Source of the DNA: Helicoverpa zea
Lineage: Eukaryota; Arthropoda; Insecta; Lepidoptera; Noctuidae
Direction: 5' to 3'
Assembly: GCF_022581195.2 (NCBI RefSeq)
Contig: NC_061453.1
Span: 11,736,001-11,800,000, forward strand
Length of the DNA stretch: 64,000 nt
Below, piece after piece: positions 39,933 through 52,020 of the stretch. The position numbers and the translations under genes are program-made. Every line of letters starts with the position of its first letter. The first letter of the stretch is position 1. The notes under the pieces were generated by a model that made no database searches, had not been told where the DNA came from, and saw only the letters and a program-made list of their open reading frames with translations.

Positions 39933-40829
39933 CTCAATTATGTTTCAATTGAAGCGGTCAGGCTGTGGCACATGCATAATTTGCAAACGCTGGGAGCGCC
40001 GCGTCACAGTGAGTGCTTCGGACACGTTAGCACTGTGGCGATGTGTGCCCCTAATGTACGATCATATGGAATTTCAGTTGCTTATTTAGGGGTATTGGAA
40101 TAGTCATAACAAATGAGAGTAAAGAATACATCTTTTATAGATAAACTCACTAGAAGCCCTAAAACATATCAATAGAAAAACCACTGTCGATTGATATGTT
40201 TAAGGGTTTCTTAAGCATTCTAAAAAGTGTACTGTTTTGGAATAATACACGCTTAATATTTCAACGAAATTGCTTAACTACGTTATTCATGCTAATTTTC
40301 AAACATAATTATGCCTCCTCTGCCAAAATGAGGCCTCCTGAATCTCCAGAAAAAATTCTATTAATATATGAACATGAAAATTCTGAATTCATGTCATCTC
40401 AATTCATTTGGGGTCGCCACAGCATGTTTTCTTCTTCCTTACTCTGTTATGTGAGGTCATTAAAGGAAACATTATTTGAGGCCATATTTTCAAAATATCA
40501 ATGTATAAACAAAACACTCTAATTCTGATTTCGATAATCAATCTTACTCTATGGGTGAAATAGCTACCACTACTTGCACATTACAATAAATCCACACACG
40601 ACAAGTCACACGTGCGCCACAGTTGGGACACAGCCGCGCGTCGGCCGCACATCCAGTACTTACTAACAGAAATGTTAGCTCAATTTACCAGCTGATAAAT
40701 ATATAATTCTTAGAACTAGTGGCAGGGACACCGTGTTACTCGGTTCACGGGTAGAAGAATAGTTTAGTGTGGATATTATTTTTTTTGTTGTTTTAACTAT
40801 CTCTGTTTACAAAATAGCTAAAGAATACT

Positions 40830-41265
40830 TCCTTTACTAGCTCTTTCTTGTGGTTGTCTCGTGGAAAACACTTTTCTTGCTCGGGCCAAATAGCCTATGT
40901 TATGTGTGGATAGTGCAGCCTCCCAATAGTGAAATAGCCTATGTTATGTGTGGATAGTGCAGCCTCCCAATAGTGAAATAGCCTATGTTATGTGTGGATA
41001 GTGCAGCCTCCCAATAGTGAAATAGCCTATGTTATGTGTGGGTAGTGCAGCCTCCCAATAGTGAAATAGCCTATGTTATGTGTGGATAGTGCAGCCTCCC
41101 AATAGTGAAATAGCCTATGTTATGTGTGGATAGTGCAGCCTCCCAATAGTGAAATAGCCTATGTTATGTGTGGATAGTGCAGCCTCCCAATAGTGAAATA
41201 GTTTTTCAAATCGGTTCTGTAGTTTACGAGGTTTCTGGAGTTTACGACAAACAAACAATAAATTA
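40830..41265 (+). mobile_element. Helitron-like element hosting the 44 bp array
   Basis: Flanks of the array contain GGCCAAATAGCCTATGTTA and TTTTTCAAATCGGTTCTGTA followed by ACGACAAACAAACAATAA, as in other copies of this repeat family. Confidence 0.45.
40890..41197 (+). repeat. Tandem array, 7 x 44 bp
   Basis: Seven units start at 40890, 40934, 40978, 41022, 41066, 41110 and 41154, each beginning ATAGCCTATGTTATGTGTGG. All are identical except the fourth, which has one A-to-G change. The unit and its flanks (AGTTTTTCAAATCGGTTCTG to the right) resemble the inside of the common Helitron-like repeat also seen near 19.7-19.86 kb. The array is thus a local expansion within such an element. Confidence 0.97.
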
Positions 41266-41698
41266 ACTAATTTCTTTATTTTTATCTCAATTTTCTTTAC
41301 ACTCAAATACAAGTTTTCCAGACAAAAACTATAATCAATCTAAAATATGTAAACAATACTCTTTTTTTAAAACATGCAACTAAAAATGACGAGCATACAT
41401 ATCAGGTTGCAATTTACTTACATACTTAAGAGTTTAAAGCTCGACTATTAAAAAACTATTTTTTCTGTGTTTTTTGTCTTTGAAAGAACCACGACATACA
41501 GATCGGGTAGCCTGCTATCGTGTGCCGTATAAAAAAGAAGGCGGTCAGTAGTGTTCGTGGAAATGTATATTTCAGCGAACACTCGTGGCTGCGAGTGTAC
41601 CTTCCCAGAAGATACGGAAGGAGTACTGTTAGTAGTGTGGCTGGTGATTATATTCAAGACACCATTTTTTAATTGTCTTTACTTATAGTATTAAGTTT

Positions 41699-42084
41699 TT
41701 GAAGTCGTGGTGGCCTAGTGGGTAAAGAACCAACCTCTCAAGTATGAGGGCGCGGGTTCGATCCCAGGTCAGGCAAGTACCAATGCAACTTTTCTAAGTT
41801 TGTATGTACTTTCTAAGTATATCTTAGACACCATGGACTGTGTTTCGGATGGCACGTTAAACTGTAGGTCCCGGCTGTCATTGAACATCCTTGGCAGTCG
41901 TTACGGGTAGTCAGAAGCCAGTAAGTCTGACACCAGTCTAACCAAGGGGTATCGGGTTGCCCGGGTAACTGGGTTGAGGAGGTCAGATAGGCAGTCGCTT
42001 CTTGTAAAGCACTGGTACTCAGCTGAATCCGGTTAGACTGGAAGCCGACCCCAACATGATTGGGAAAAGGCTCGGAGGATGATG
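41699..42084 (+). mobile_element. tRNA-derived SINE, full length, with 18 bp target duplication
   Basis: The 5' end has pol III box A (TGGCCTAGTGGG) and box B (GGTTCGATCCC) at tRNA-like spacing. A body of about 300 bp follows, ending TTGGGAAAAGGCTCGGAGGA and then TGATG. Perfect duplications ACTTATAGTATTAAGTTT flank it at 41681-41698 and 42085-42102. The target duplication is intact, so the insertion is fairly young. Confidence 0.93.
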
Positions 42085-42102
42085 ACTTATAGTATTAAGT
42101 TT

Positions 42103-45100
42103 GTTGTTGTTTGTTTTTTAATTGCTTGACCGCGTTCAGGAATAGATAGCCTATTTGTCGATGAAGGCTACTTTTTATCTGGGTGCGCGAATCAGTTCTC
42201 GTGAATAAAACCAAGACATCTTCATTTTCAAATTAATTGATACTTCCTAAAACTTACATTAAATATTGTGATTTAGAGTCGTGGTAGATAGCACTGAATC
42301 TAGAGACTTTATAATTCGAAATGTGGTCATTAAAATTTTCTTTACCTTATATCTATCTCTGCATTTAGAGAAAACAAAACCATATAAAAAAAAAATACTT
42401 TTTCTTATTTCAATCTCTGCACTTAGAGTTTCCTTCAATAAAACATATTTTTTTCTAAAATAAATAAATTTTTGGTCGCCAATTTTTTTCTTATGGTACC
42501 CAAACAAGTTAAACAGATAGTTAAAAGGCGGCACGTTCAATAGCGTAACGTGGACGTCACGTGAACTAACCGCTAACGTTAAACTTTAACCGACTGCAGT
42601 GCGGAACGCGCCGAATTAACTGCTAGAGCCAAAACTTTGTATGCGATGAGAGAGATACATTATATTTGTTCATATTGTTCTTAAATGTAATAGATTGTTT
42701 TACTTTGAGGCTTAATCTAACAAGCTTAATGTCGGTTCAGAAAGGTTTTTGGAGAGCTGGGAATCAATCCTGATCTTTTCATTCAATAATGTATAGTCAC
42801 GTGACAGTTAAGGATATGGGAACGGGTAAGAGGTGACTCAGTGTATCTGCAATACCTTTGCTTCAATGTTACCCTTCACTATGGCTCCGAGGCAGGTACA
42901 ACTACCCTATACACGGTACCATATGAAAACTACGGCAGTTTTTTAAACAAAATTGGTATGTTAAAAAGTTATTCCCTACATTAAAGTCGATATTTTATTT
43001 TTGTTTGAAAAACTCATGGTTAAAAAATTCGTAGCATTCACCGTAGACTTCAATATCCATATTTACCAGTGCATAGAGGACATTTACGGTCCACTCCGGT
43101 GATATTTCACAAACAAATTACTGACGAAACTACGAGAAATTCACTTTAATACGTTCAAAACAGCAGCATTTAATAACATTTCACATAAAAATCTGGGTAA
43201 TAAAGTTTATGGCTGCACTATGCTACGCCGTAGCGCTACGGCGTAGCATATACGTAGCACTTTACTACGACAGACGGTTGAACTGTTTTTATGAGAGTGT
43301 AACGTTTTGTCTACAAATTGTGTTTCGTGTAAATATATGGAAATAATGGGCTTTTGTTGTGGAGAGCCTTATTTCATTTGAGATAAAACACAGAGTGATT
43401 TACTAAAGATATGAATTATTTTAGTTTTTTTTTTATACTTAATCCGTCATGAAAATTAAAATTTATCTCGTTGTAAAACCTATTAATTACAAATATTGGC
43501 CCAACCTCACCAAAGCATTACATAGTAGCGGAACCTAAACGACAATTTACGACCAAATACTTCCCCACATTCCCGCTAAGGTATTTCCATTGTCCCCCGA
43601 AACGGAGCAATGAAATGAAATTAATTAATAAACATCATATTTCTGAGCTGCACAAGTGCACATAATAATAGGAATTCAATGGGAACCAGTACAAAAGGCA
43701 CAAAGCGACGGTGAACAAATAGCAATCCAATCCGCTTTTTACCAGATTCAAAAGGTTTTAGTGATGGGCACGTTTTGATACCAGATACCGAAACCACGAT
43801 GGTTCTGGTATCAGTCCTATGATGGCAACTAGGTCAAATTAATTTCAAATTTTTATAGAAAACATTAAAAGCGTATTGACTACTGAAATTAAGAAACTAA
43901 TTGTGATGCTTGGAAGACCTGTACTTTGGCCGGTTTCTTATTTATTTATTTAATACTTCTGCACATTTCGTACATCGTTATATTAGTACTTTTGTAAACG
44001 ATTAATCATTTTATTAATCATTAAAGTTATAATAAATTGAAAGTTCTCTTTGCTACCTACAACTATAGCGTTCGTGTAGGCTTATTATATAATTAGGAAT
44101 GCATTATCATTGTCGTGCATACAAAACCCGAAATGTGAACCGAAACTGGGTTAGCAAGATTTATCTAGATTAAAAGCTTGAGGCGCATCTGTACTCACGA
44201 TACATATTACTTCTAATACTTCTGATGTAATTATTATTTCTGCATCAAGTTTAAATTAATGAAATCTGTATTGAATTCGGTATCACTACATTCATACTCA
44301 ATACTCAATTCTTTATTAGTCTAAATATTATAAATAAGGCAATATAATAAATTGTACAAATTGTTAAAAAACTCATCATCATTCTATAAATCACTCATCT
44401 ATAATTTACACTGATCTCAATTTCATCAACACTTTCCCATCACTAGAACGTTTAATTAAAAAATACTCTATGCAAAACTATACGGTGGAGCGAAATGAAA
44501 ATATTTAATATTCTTTACTCCCAGCGAGTTGCAAGCGCAATTAATTATCTCTTCCATTTCAATTATAATACACCTGCGCTTCTGCATGAGGTTTTTATCA
44601 TATGGTGCATACGTGCTTGTTATACATAATTATACTTTATGTATATAGTGGTATCGACAGTAATAGTACGCTACTTTCGAAGCTTTATGCGTCTATGATG
44701 GTCTAGAGGTAAGACCAAAAATATACTTAAGAATATTAACGTTATTATAATATGTACTCGATATAATATAATATTATTACTCGATAGTTTCGGACGTTAT
44801 GAGATAGTTATGCAAAAATAGACACCCTATTGAAAACACCCTCTTTTTCGGGTAAACGGTTCTAAAAGTACTTGAAGGCTAAATTATTTAAATGGAACAA
44901 AAATACTGCAATTCTAAGATCAAGTATATAAGTAAATATGTGACATATTTACGTGTACTACGTAAGTACAGTATCCTATATCATGCAATGCCGCGGATAC
45001 TTTTCACCTGTAGACATATCGGCAATTGGTTCGTCCTGACCGTTAGCGTTGTTTCATTTCAACACGTTCGCTTACCTACCCTCATACATTACTACATTTA

Positions 45101-45628
45101 AATCAAACCCCAATATTTCCACTTACAATACAAAGCAATCATCAAAACACCACATTCCATATAATTACAGATATGCATTTATCGACTAACGAGAATGAAA
45201 CAATTCTATTTCAAAATCAAATTGAATCGCAACCGTTTTCCACGTGAATGGGTCGTCCAATTTATCCTGAGCCCTGCTATTTCATTACGAACGCTGCTGG
45301 CCTTTCAATTTACGCTTTGTGAGGGGGAAGGGGGAGTTCAGGTTACGTTGGACGCGCACTGAATCAGCCCCCGGCCATTGGTAAGGTTTCTTCCACTTTT
45401 TATTCAACGGAGTCAGCGTTTTAGTTAAAATAATGATGATTTATTTATATGATGATACTGGGGAAATATGGGATGGAATTTACCTTAATAGTGTTATTTC
45501 CTGAATACTTTGTCTAGGTACTGCCTCATAGGTCTAGCTGTCGCCACTAGGTACTGTACACGAGATCTCGGGTTCGATTCTCAGGTCGGTAGATGACCTT
45601 ATAGAGAATATAATATATTTGGATAATC
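42103..45628. other. No gene seen
   Basis: AT-rich, with a Helitron-like scrap at 42140-42210 and the 32 bp palindrome at 43.2 kb. A lone box-B-like GGGTTCGATTC at about 45570 lacks a matching tRNA fold. Confidence 0.5.
43219..43250. repeat. Perfect 32 bp palindrome
   Basis: The half-site TATGCTACGCCGTAGC is followed directly by its reverse complement. A related but imperfect inverted repeat of GCTACGCCGCTACG type lies near 35197-35228. Confidence 0.95.
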
Positions 45629-45645
45629 AGTTTTGATGCTTTTAT

Positions 45646-46040
45646 CTTTTTTTTGTCGTGGTGGCCTAGTGGGCAAAAGAACCAACCTCTTGAGTATGAG
45701 GGCGCGGGTTCGATTCCAGGTCAGGCAAGTACCAATGCAACTTTTCTAAGTTTGTATGTACTTTCTAAGCATATCTTAAGACACCAATGACTGTGTTTCA
45801 AATGGCACGTTAAACTGTATGTCCCGGCTGTCATTGAACATCCTTGGCAGTCGTTACGGGTAGTCAGAAGCCAGTAAGTCTGTCACCAGTCTAACCAAGG
45901 GGTATTGGGTTGCCCGGGTAACTGGGTTGAGGGGGTCAGATAGGGCAGCCGCTCCTTTTTGTAAAGCACTGGTACTCAGCTACATCCGGTTAGACTGGAA
46001 GCCAACCCCAACATAGTTTGGGAAAAAGGCTCGGAGGATG
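45646..46040 (+). mobile_element. tRNA-derived SINE, full length, with 17 bp target duplication
   Basis: This is the same family as the copy at 41.7 kb, with boxes A and B near 45661 and 45708. It is flanked by AGTTTTGATGCTTTTAT at 45629-45645 and 46041-46057. It differs from the other copy at scattered sites and by small indels, so the two are separate insertions. Confidence 0.92.
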
Positions 46041-47459
46041 AGTTTTGATGCTTTTATTTTGTCTGAGCAAAAGATTTTGTGGTGGAAGAACTTAAGGATC
46101 CAAAATTATGCAGGACTGGTCCTAATGTTTGATGCAAAACAATTGACGATCAAGAATATACCTCATCGTCTAATAAGGATAAACGTTAGTTACGTTTAAA
46201 AGCGACTTCCTGCAGTCTTCTTAGGACAGTTCTGTTCTTAGGAAAGTTACAAACGCCTTTTAATACTAAAACAATACACGCATAGTCATCATAGGAAACG
46301 AATAGTTAAAGCAATTGAACAGAACTGCATGCTTCAATCCGGCTGTCAGCGAGCGGTGACCACGGGCTGTCAACTAGTGACGTAGCCACGGGCGTAATTG
46401 ATTGATTTGCACCTAAATTATGGCTGCAAACCGCATCAAACGCGGTCTACGTTGTCAATCAGTCAAACAAATAGTACTGCACTGGATAATCGATGATCAT
46501 TTGTTTTGTAGTGTACTGAGGTTAAATTCAATTATTAAAAAGTTTTGTGAACAGATCATCATCGGCCTTTTTACTGTAGCATTGTAGTACAGAGGTCTCT
46601 ACATATATGGAGAAGGAATGAGCGTCAATCACCACGCCTGCTCAAGGCATATTAATTGATTTCAGATTTCAGCTACTTAAGATGTTTTTCTTCATCTTAT
46701 TCAGTAATTATCTCAGTTTCTAGCAAAAAATCGCAAATGATATCTCTTAATCAACATACTTAAGAAAAGATAAGGTTAAAGGTTACAAAAAAAGATTACA
46801 GTCTGGCAACACTGGCCGGGCCACAGATTAAATATTAATTACAGACATATCCTGACATTTGAGTCCCCCTCCTTAAGGCTCGAGATCTACTTAGCCTTAA
46901 AAGAGTCGGCGAGATTAAACTTTTTGCGACTATAAAAGTCTAAAACGGTAATCGGATTTATTTCCACTTGACATTTAAGATAGAGCCTCATGGAATTGAT
47001 TTGGATCAGTTCGTGTTATTTTTTAATCTTATTTTTTGAAATATGTAGGCGGTTTTTGGTACCTAGTTGATTGGTTGAAATAAGTTAGAATGCAAAGATA
47101 GTCTTGTCTCACAAGCGTGCTGATTAGTATGTATAACTACATACTTTCTTAGGATATAACTTGCACTGATAGTTTCACCGCTCTTTCAGGTAACAAAACT
47201 ATGACAAATTTTGTTCTCTGTGACTAATCTCAATGGGTTCAGCCGTTTTAGCGTAAGTATTTGCTTAAGATAGATAGTTACCCACATTTATATTATTAAG
47301 TAAGGATTTTATTTGTAAATTGATTTCACTGAGCAAATTTTATTATTACGGTTCAAGACAGTACAAATAAATTCAATGTTCACAACTATCGTTACTAAAA
47401 ATACAAGTACTCATAAGTAACCAAAAAAAGTTTATGAGTTAATATATAAAAGAGGGTAT

Positions 47460-48205
47460 AATTTAGGCGGTCACCAAAAATATTTTTAAGACTCTAAGCT
47501 GAGGCACCAAATAAAATAAACAACTCCAAAAAAAATAAATTGACTTTATTAAAAGGGCACTAAAGTATATAATATTATGATCCAAAACAAATAAAATAAC
47601 GTCAGAAGAATAGCAAATCTCGCACAAATATTATTTTTGGTTCCCAAAATGGATTAATGGTCACCAAATTCTATCCAACTCAAAGATTAATATTAATACC
47701 AAAAATCAAAGTTAGTGACGAAAACGAATCGCTGCAAAACCGACTCCACGTAATCTTGTCTGCCCTACCCCTAGAGTGCAATTCAAAACGCCGGAGCCGT
47801 GACAGAAGCCATGTTGCTGCATGTTGCGCGCTTACATTTTAAACGTAACTGAGTTACACCCAAATTCATATAACAATAAATAAGCGACGTACGTTTGGGA
47901 ACCCCAGTATATTAATTGGTATTTGGGAAATATTCTAGCGATCGATAGCTTTTTTAGTCTAAGAAAAATGACCAAATTAGAAGTCATGGTATTACATAAT
48001 TGGTAACATCTAAGTAGTGACAATATATAATATTTGGTCTAAAGTGTATTTTAAAGGCGTCCATATATTTTTTTAGTAGTCAATAATACGAAAAAACGGT
48101 TTTATTTAATAGTATTTTAGGAAACGTTATTTGGTGACCATTTATCCATTTTGGTAACCGTTTAGAATTTTTTGGTAGTAAAATAGGTACTTTTTTGGGT
48201 GGTGT
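47460..48205. mobile_element. AT-rich element with internal inverted repeats (GGTCACCAAA family)
   Basis: AAAATGGATTAATGGTCACC at 47648 pairs with the reverse complement of GGTGACCATTTATCCATTTT (48133-48152). Another GGTCACCAAAAAT lies at 47469. The centre has a GC-richer patch (about 47720-47830). No transposase is visible and the superfamily is unknown. Confidence 0.5.
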
Positions 48206-48824
48206 TTAAACACAAGCCTATAAAAGATAGTGCTTAAACGGAACGTAGCAATTTTAAACCTATTGTTCTCATGTGGTTTTCATTAAGTAGTTCCACTAAA
48301 TGTCTAGCGCACATTTGTGGAAACTGAATCCACTTTCCACCTTTTTTTTTCAAAATAGAGTCTTTGCACGTTAAGTTATGGATCCCTTATCCCAATTTCA
48401 CTTGGGATCGGCACATAATGTTTTCTCACTCCATACCTACTCTTGTCTATCTGCCGTTATCTGACACATAAGTAATATTCTTTCTAGCCATATCGCAGGA
48501 AGGAACCATCCATTTTACCTGAAAACAAACATATGACCTGAAAATATAAACTTATAGGTATAATCCGAAATAATAAATACCAGGGCGTCAGACACGGGCG
48601 GTAATACGGTGATCTGCATAATGGCAGCAGTACCGCATTGCGAACTCAATTGCATTCACCTCCGCGAGAATTATAACTGATTTCGATAGCTATGCTAATG
48701 GCTTCATACTATATGTGAGGTTCCCGGGTTTACTTGGGTTGTCCTGATTATAAACATAAGTAGAAGGCAGTAAGGACTTTTGAGCACGAACGAGTCCAAC
48801 CTGAAAAAAACTTAAATATCCCGG

Positions 48825-49030
48825 GTTTCATTGGAACAGTTTTGACAGTCGTTATGGATAGTTAGATGCCAGAAAGTCTCATAACCAGTCTTTCCAGGGA
48901 TAAGTACTACTCAGGTAACTGATTTGAGGTCAGATTGGCAAGCGATCCATTTAAAACACTGGTTCACAGCTGCATCTGGTTGGAACAGAAGTTGACCCCA
49001 ACATAGCTGGGATCAGGCTAGGTAGATGAT
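48825..49030 (+). mobile_element. SINE fragment (3' part)
   Basis: It shows TTTTGACAGTCGTTATGGAT, GTCTCATAACCAGTC, GATTTGAGGTCAGATTGGCA and GACCCCAACATAGCTGGGAT, matching the SINE family body at low identity. Confidence 0.65.
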
Positions 49031-52020
49031 ATTCCCATTTCTACGTGAATTGGTAGTGAATTTGTAGACTAAAATATTGTCCTAACGGCACACTATTTAA
49101 AATGCAGCTATAAATACAGAGGAACTTGAACAGCCACCTGAATTGTACCATTAAGAAGGTACCATAGCCATTAAAAACGGATTTGTTCTCATATCTGTCG
49201 TTTCGGCGCGAAATCGGAACGTTTTCAATTACCGATTAGCAATAAATCGGCCAGTCCTGTCCCCATTGGCGCTTATTCTACGGTCGCTCGACAATTACCT
49301 TTGCGAATTAAGTGAGCTTGTGTTGTGGTCGGAATTTAAAGAGGTTATTTGTTAATTAATTTGGTTTATTGTTCTTTGTGGAATAATAATTAATAGGCTT
49401 GTGTGGTGACCTTTTTAAACACATAAGGTTGCTCTTCATCTATTACCTTCAGTAATAATACTGACCAACTCTTTAAGTTATGTATGTCCATTTAGGAAAA
49501 TGTAAATGAGAACGTTGTATTGTCGATGTAAATGATTTGATAATTATAAAGACATATGATATTTAAAACGATACAATTACTTGAACACTTACTACAACGA
49601 TGAGACAGAGGTCATTATACCTATCACTCGACAATGTCCACACCGTACTTGTGTACAAAACAGTATTTTAATAATACTCCACTGCCTATCCCGGTCTTTT
49701 ATCTTGAACATCTTTATGGGGGAAATTTTCGTGAGAATTCTAATTAAATTTCTTGAAAGCAAGTCCCCAAGAATGGGACCCAAGGTATCAAGTGCGGTGC
49801 CAACGTTTTAAGGAAAAAACGGGAAAGGTGTTATACCTTTTTGCTATAAATGGATTCTTAATTAGGAAATAAAACGAAATTAGAAATAAATTGGGGTTTG
49901 CTCATTTAAAATTTTTACAGTTGCAAGTTTTTTCTTTCTTCTTATCTACATATACCTAGGCACTTAATAAATAAAGCTGAACCACATCCATAGAAACTAC
50001 TGGGCTGATGATTTAAATAATTTTTCAGTGATACATAGCCCATTTGTCGAGTAAGGCTACCTACTTTTTATCCAGATGAGTAGGTACAGTACTTCCTGCG
50101 GAAGGCGGGTAAAACCACTGTAAGGTAAATTATTCCTTTCGTTCAGAACAAGTGGTGTACCTATATTATGTATACGTCTATTTAGATATTCCGCCGTAGG
50201 ACTATATTGGTGGCTATATGCAATACCATACGATAATCTTCAAAAACAAAATGATTAAGTAGTAAAAGCTTTGGTTAGGTATCTCAGGCTAAAAAATTAA
50301 ATGTGTTTTTGAAACAATGTTAACTAGTATTTCAGGTGCTGCAACTTTGTATGCGCCGTAATTGTGTTTCGCGGGTTGACATGTTTGCCATAAAACAAGG
50401 TGTTCATGTTTATTGCATTCTTAGTCCCTCAAGCCATATAGTAACCGATCTAGCCTAGTTACTCCATATCCTTGAATCATTCATTCGCCTTTGTGGGATC
50501 CCATGTATGTACTTTAAGTAGGTACCGTTCTTCCCAAGAGGAATAGGGGTTCCCAGAAAACTGGGTTGCTGGCACTCCTTCCATCTAAAACTTTGATATC
50601 TCTCAGAATTAGCTGCTTCCGGTTATCAGTAAAAAGTTACTATATAATTGATATAAAGGTTCTTATATAATTGACATAAGGCTAGTCAGGTGATAACATA
50701 AGCCACAGATTTTTTTTCAATTAGAAAAAGAGTAAACTCAAGGATATTACTTAATCATTTCGAATTTCACCTCTGGCAACCCTAAGAGCCGCTAATGCAC
50801 CGGCAAGCAGTTACTATAAAAGCAGTAATTACCGCTCAACCTTTCCCCGGCTGCCGATGACAGTAAACTTTTACTGCCACTAAAAATAATGGCCGACCAA
50901 GTGAATCGATAGCTGTGTACTGCAAGACTAATCTTTTTCTTCGAATCTTCAACTGGGATGGTAGATTTATTATTCATTGAAAAACATAGACGCAAGTATC
51001 AAGGTGTCCTATAAGATTCTTAATGGTTTATTCCGAATAACATTATAAAATCCGTACGTGGCTGTTACGTAGAATTTCTAAATGTAAATTAATGAAATAA
51101 AAAGCTTGTAAAAAGAAATTATTTTATGCAGTAACATCAAAGATACCTATTGGTTAAGGTGAACTCTTCTTATTATGCGACCTAACTATAGCGAACTAAT
51201 TACCACCCACTAACTGTTACGCCAACTGAACCAAATCCTCTGCTAAAATGACTGTCATAACTACATTGTATTAGAAAAACAAATTGCTTTCACAGAGCTT
51301 CATCCGTAGTGATTCTATCGGCTGAGATAAATAAGTTTCGCAGCTAAAACTTGATTTAGTGTGGCAGACTCCGACAGTCGCTCCGCGCTTAACTCGATTC
51401 CGTTTTATTGCACATTTACTGCTACCTCGGTTACTTGTGGCTTATATAATGTTAGACCAATATCTTGAATGATAGTTGAGTTATATTTCTATTTACCTGC
51501 TGTTTGTTTTTATTGATTGATACTCCAGATCTTAAACAAAACATTTTTTGTATTGATTTTTATTTTTTTCAAATCCACTAACTTTATAAAAAATCTAGAA
51601 ATCTTTACACGAATGTTAAAATAAATTAACAGGGCATATATAAGGGTTAATCAAATCGTATTGCTGTATTCAACACCATAATAAATTGCACAAAAAAGTA
51701 ATTCTTATAAGTGCTCTTATTCTCATTGAACGATCAGTTTCTTTTAATACTAGAAGCATTTTCTCATTAGAACTCTAGTTAGTAAAGTAATCCAATTTCC
51801 CTTTACACATTTTTCCAAGACATCCTAAGATCTCAAAAGCCTGCTATTCCGACTACAAAGCCAAACAAAATATAAATCACCTGACATGACTAATGACAGG
51901 TACGGAACGTCAATAAAAAAGTCATTGCGACACCACGTAAAGGGAAATCCTAAACAGTTTGTGTAAAACAGTTTGTAAATCTCCATTAAATACTAAACTA
52001 CTGTGTAAAATCTAGTAAAA

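Larger units (their letters stand above)
46058..52020. other. No gene seen; includes lifeguard upstream region
   Basis: AT-rich, with the 47.5-48.2 kb element, a SINE fragment and Helitron-like scraps (about 47.15 and 49.99-50.13 kb). The last few hundred bases should contain the lifeguard promoter, but I see no diagnostic core element. Confidence 0.45.

Noticed and set aside
40890..41197. CRISPR-like array of 44 bp repeats
   Set aside because: The units are directly adjacent with no spacers and lie in an animal genome. It is a minisatellite.
41706..41775. tRNA gene
   Set aside because: Boxes A and B are present, but they belong to the head of a SINE with a 300 bp body and target duplications. 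The same holds at 45.65 kb.
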